A DNA stretch of 8,470 nucleotides from Crocinitomicaceae bacterium (lineage in GTDB: Bacteria; Bacteroidota; Bacteroidia; Flavobacteriales_D; Crocinitomicaceae). Shown here in pieces: positions 7,765 through 8,470 of the stretch (within the stretch, counting starts at the first letter, position 1; every line of letters starts with the position of its first letter). Location of the stretch: positions 1 through 8,470 of the forward strand of contig JALQTG010000230.1 of NCBI GenBank assembly GCA_023264075.1. Direction: 5' to 3'. The translations under genes were made by a program, and so were the position numbers. Under the pieces are notes generated by a model. That model did no database searches. It saw only the letters and a program-made list of their open reading frames with translations, and was not told where the DNA came from.

Positions 7765-7795
7765 GGTGACACAATAGCGACACAATTGTGGCAAT
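7765..7795. repeat. Two tandem 11-mers overlapping a palindrome, protein-binding-site-like
   Basis: GGTGACACAAT (7765-7775) is directly followed by AGCGACACAAT (7776-7786), which share GACACAAT at exactly one helical turn. The second copy overlaps the perfect palindrome CACAATTGTG (7781-7790). A degenerate third unit ending GCAAT follows to 7795. The phasing suggests cooperative protein binding, for example integrase arm sites or a repressor operator, but no partner protein is identified. Confidence 0.45.
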
Positions 7796-7818
7796 ACGGT
7801 CGTTTCCGCACCTCTTTT

Positions 7819-7826
7819 CAAAGATA
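7819..7826 (-). promoter_or_regulatory. Minus-strand -7-like box
   Basis: TATCTTTG on the minus strand is a full match to TAnnTTTG. The position 19-20 nt upstream carries GTG, not TTG, so the -33 part is poor. It would drive transcription over the tandem 11-mers toward the terminator at 7651-7681. Confidence 0.22.
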
Positions 7827-7882
7827 GAAAAAGGAAATTCATTAGCACTAAAAAGAACCTCTTTTTTTATTTTTTAACTCAA

Positions 7883-8056
7883 CTATACCGCATCTTTTTT
7901 ATTCATTTGATGAAGTACCACAAATCCGACAACCAAAATTGCCAATGTGCCAACAAGTAAAAAAGCATTACCTCCCCTAATCATTTTTGATTTTTCTATG
8001 TTTACGTTTTCAATAATCTCCAAAGGAGGGCCAGAAAAAAAATCTTCTATTTTCAT
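7883..8056 (-). CDS. Small single-pass membrane protein (57 aa)
   Basis: This 57-residue frame starts at ATG 8056-8054 and ends at TAG. It has a polar N-terminal part (residues 1-30, starting MKIEDFFSGPPLEI), one strong transmembrane segment at about 31-48 (rich in L, V, A, G and F), and a short tail with KK near the end (HQMNKKDAV). The positive residues at 22-27 (KSK-IR) and 53-54 flank the membrane segment. There is no signal peptide cleavage motif. The start ATG overlaps the TGA of the upstream gene as ATGA, a classic sign of translational coupling, which is the main reason to accept so short a gene. I do not recognise the family. Small membrane proteins of this shape occur in phages, mobile elements and toxin modules, so no function can be assigned. 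Confidence 0.68.
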   Translation of the reverse strand: MKIEDFFSGPPLEIIENVNIEKSKMIRGGNAFLLVGTLAILVVGFVVLHQMNKKDAV

Positions 8057-8436
8057 TTTTTAATTATTTTAATAAATACTACTTCTCCTTTCATTAACTT
8101 ATGCATTGAGATATTTCGATACCAATATATCTCCGAACCATTAAGATACCTTAACTCGAAAAGATCAATAAAGGGGCTGATTAACTTCAAGAAGCGATCT
8201 GCTGTGATATTCTTAACGTGAACTCCATTTAGAATTAATTGTAGCGTATTCTCTAGCCTAGCTTTGCGATCTATTAATACTTTATTCTTCGTAAAAGTTT
8301 CTAGTTGGCGCAGCTTTCTCTCTTTGTACGAACAGCTTTCCTTTACATCACCTAATTCAGAAGGACAATAACGTGAATTCTTATTCACGTCCTCTGAAAT
8401 AAGTCTTCGGCAATTTCTATATCTGCATCTATACAT
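8053..8436 (-). CDS. Small basic protein with putative N-terminal zinc ribbon (127 aa)
   Basis: The N-terminus has C4, C9, C24 and C35 in a zinc-ribbon-like arrangement: MYRCRYRNC, then RYC, then SCSYK. It recalls short treble-clef-like fingers (…YCS…C…) found at the start of many small Bacteroidota ORFs, but the second pair is spaced C-x10-C rather than the usual C-x3-C. A charged helical stretch follows (about 38-70, KERKLRQLE and RKARLENTLQLIL), then a C-terminal part that looks like beta strands (LNGSEIYWYRN, GEVVFIKIIKK). The protein is Lys/Arg-rich, so nucleic-acid binding is plausible but unproven. The ATG follows a GAAGGAAAT stretch and a possible -7 box. Its TGA overlaps the ATG of the membrane-protein gene downstream, so the two are probably translated together. 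I cannot name the family. Confidence 0.72.
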   Translation of the reverse strand: MYRCRYRNCRRLISEDVNKNSRYCPSELGDVKESCSYKERKLRQLETFTKNKVLIDRKARLENTLQLILNGVHVKNITADRFLKLISPFIDLFELRYLNGSEIYWYRNISMHKLMKGEVVFIKIIKK

Positions 8437-8452
8437 ATACTTAGATTTCCTT

Positions 8453-8460
8453 CAAAAATA
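8453..8460 (-). promoter_or_regulatory. Candidate -7 box for the minus-strand two-gene unit
   Basis: TATTTTTG on the minus strand matches TAnnTTTG and ends 16 nt before the ATG at 8436, giving a short leader. The -33 TTG would lie about 20 nt upstream, beyond the window edge, so it cannot be tested here. Confidence 0.35.
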
Positions 8461-8470
8461 CGCACTACTC

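Larger units (their letters stand above)
7651..7815 (-). ncRNA. Candidate small RNA of about 160 nt on the minus strand
   Basis: A TAnnTTTG box (TATCTTTG, 7826 to 7819) would start transcription near 7813-7815, and the strong terminator at 7651-7681 would end it, with no convincing ORF between. The predicted transcript contains the tandem 11-mers and a GATCC/GGATC hairpin (7692-7706). No -33 TTG is visible at proper spacing, which weakens the case. I recognise no known RNA family. Confidence 0.28.
7611..7882. other. Non-coding interval between convergent transcription units
   Basis: I find no credible protein gene here. The interval holds a minus-strand terminator (7651-7681), a short hairpin overlapping a tRNA-3'-end-like stretch (7688-7706), tandem 11-mers with a palindrome (7765-7795), a minus-strand -7-like box (7819-7826), and an AT-rich hairpin aaaaaga/tcttttt (7850-7866) that may weakly terminate either strand. 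The rest is A/T-rich sequence without visible signal. Confidence 0.7.

Noticed and set aside
7729..7842. Minus-strand ATG frame of 37 codons in the intergenic region
   Set aside because: It is very short, covers the tandem 11-mers, has no upstream signal and no neighbour coupling; the few Cys codons come from the repeat itself.
7850..7866. AT-only hairpin aaaaaga/tcttttt as a terminator for the membrane-protein gene
   Set aside because: The stem has one G-C pair and the T tract is longer on the plus strand, which has no gene ending there; kept only as a mention in the intergenic entry.

Overview
The window fits a Bacteroidota genome, most likely order Flavobacteriales and perhaps near Crocinitomicaceae/Fluviicola. 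The evidence is two large secreted proteins with type IX secretion system (T9SS) C-terminal sorting domains, one of type A style and one of type B (gliding motility-associated, CHU_C-like). Other pointers are starts without Shine-Dalgarno sequences, TAnnTTTG-like promoter boxes and an AT-rich base composition. The taxonomic call is an inference from protein style; no rRNA or marker gene is present.

Layout. 1-2312 (+): the 3' part of a large secreted T9SS cargo protein, ending at a strong intrinsic terminator (2333-2370). 2371-2516: intergenic, with one plausible promoter. 2517-7556 (+): a two-gene unit, with a 112-residue exported protein of unknown function followed 18 nt later by a 1560-residue modular surface protein. 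That protein runs signal peptide, cysteine-rich beta-sandwich modules, Ig-like repeats, two PKD-like domains and a T9SS type B sorting domain, and ends at an intrinsic terminator (7578-7610). 7611-7882: non-coding, with several structures: a minus-strand terminator, a stretch resembling the last 18 nt of a tRNA, two tandem 11-mers overlapping a palindrome, and a minus-strand promoter-like box. 7883-8436 (-): two small overlapping genes, a putative zinc-ribbon protein and a 57-residue single-pass membrane protein, coupled by an ATGA overlap.

The plus-strand genes make exported, probably cell-surface or adhesive proteins, and the operon arrangement suggests the small exported protein accompanies the large one. 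The minus-strand pair looks like a separate accessory module. The tRNA-3'-end-like stretch with its own terminator raises the possibility that host DNA ends near 7690-7705 and integrated DNA begins there, but no integrase gene is visible.

The most striking direct observation is that the large surface protein has no lysine or arginine between residue 6 and residue 1500. Its Ig-like array also contains a tandem duplication of a three-domain unit of about 235 residues.
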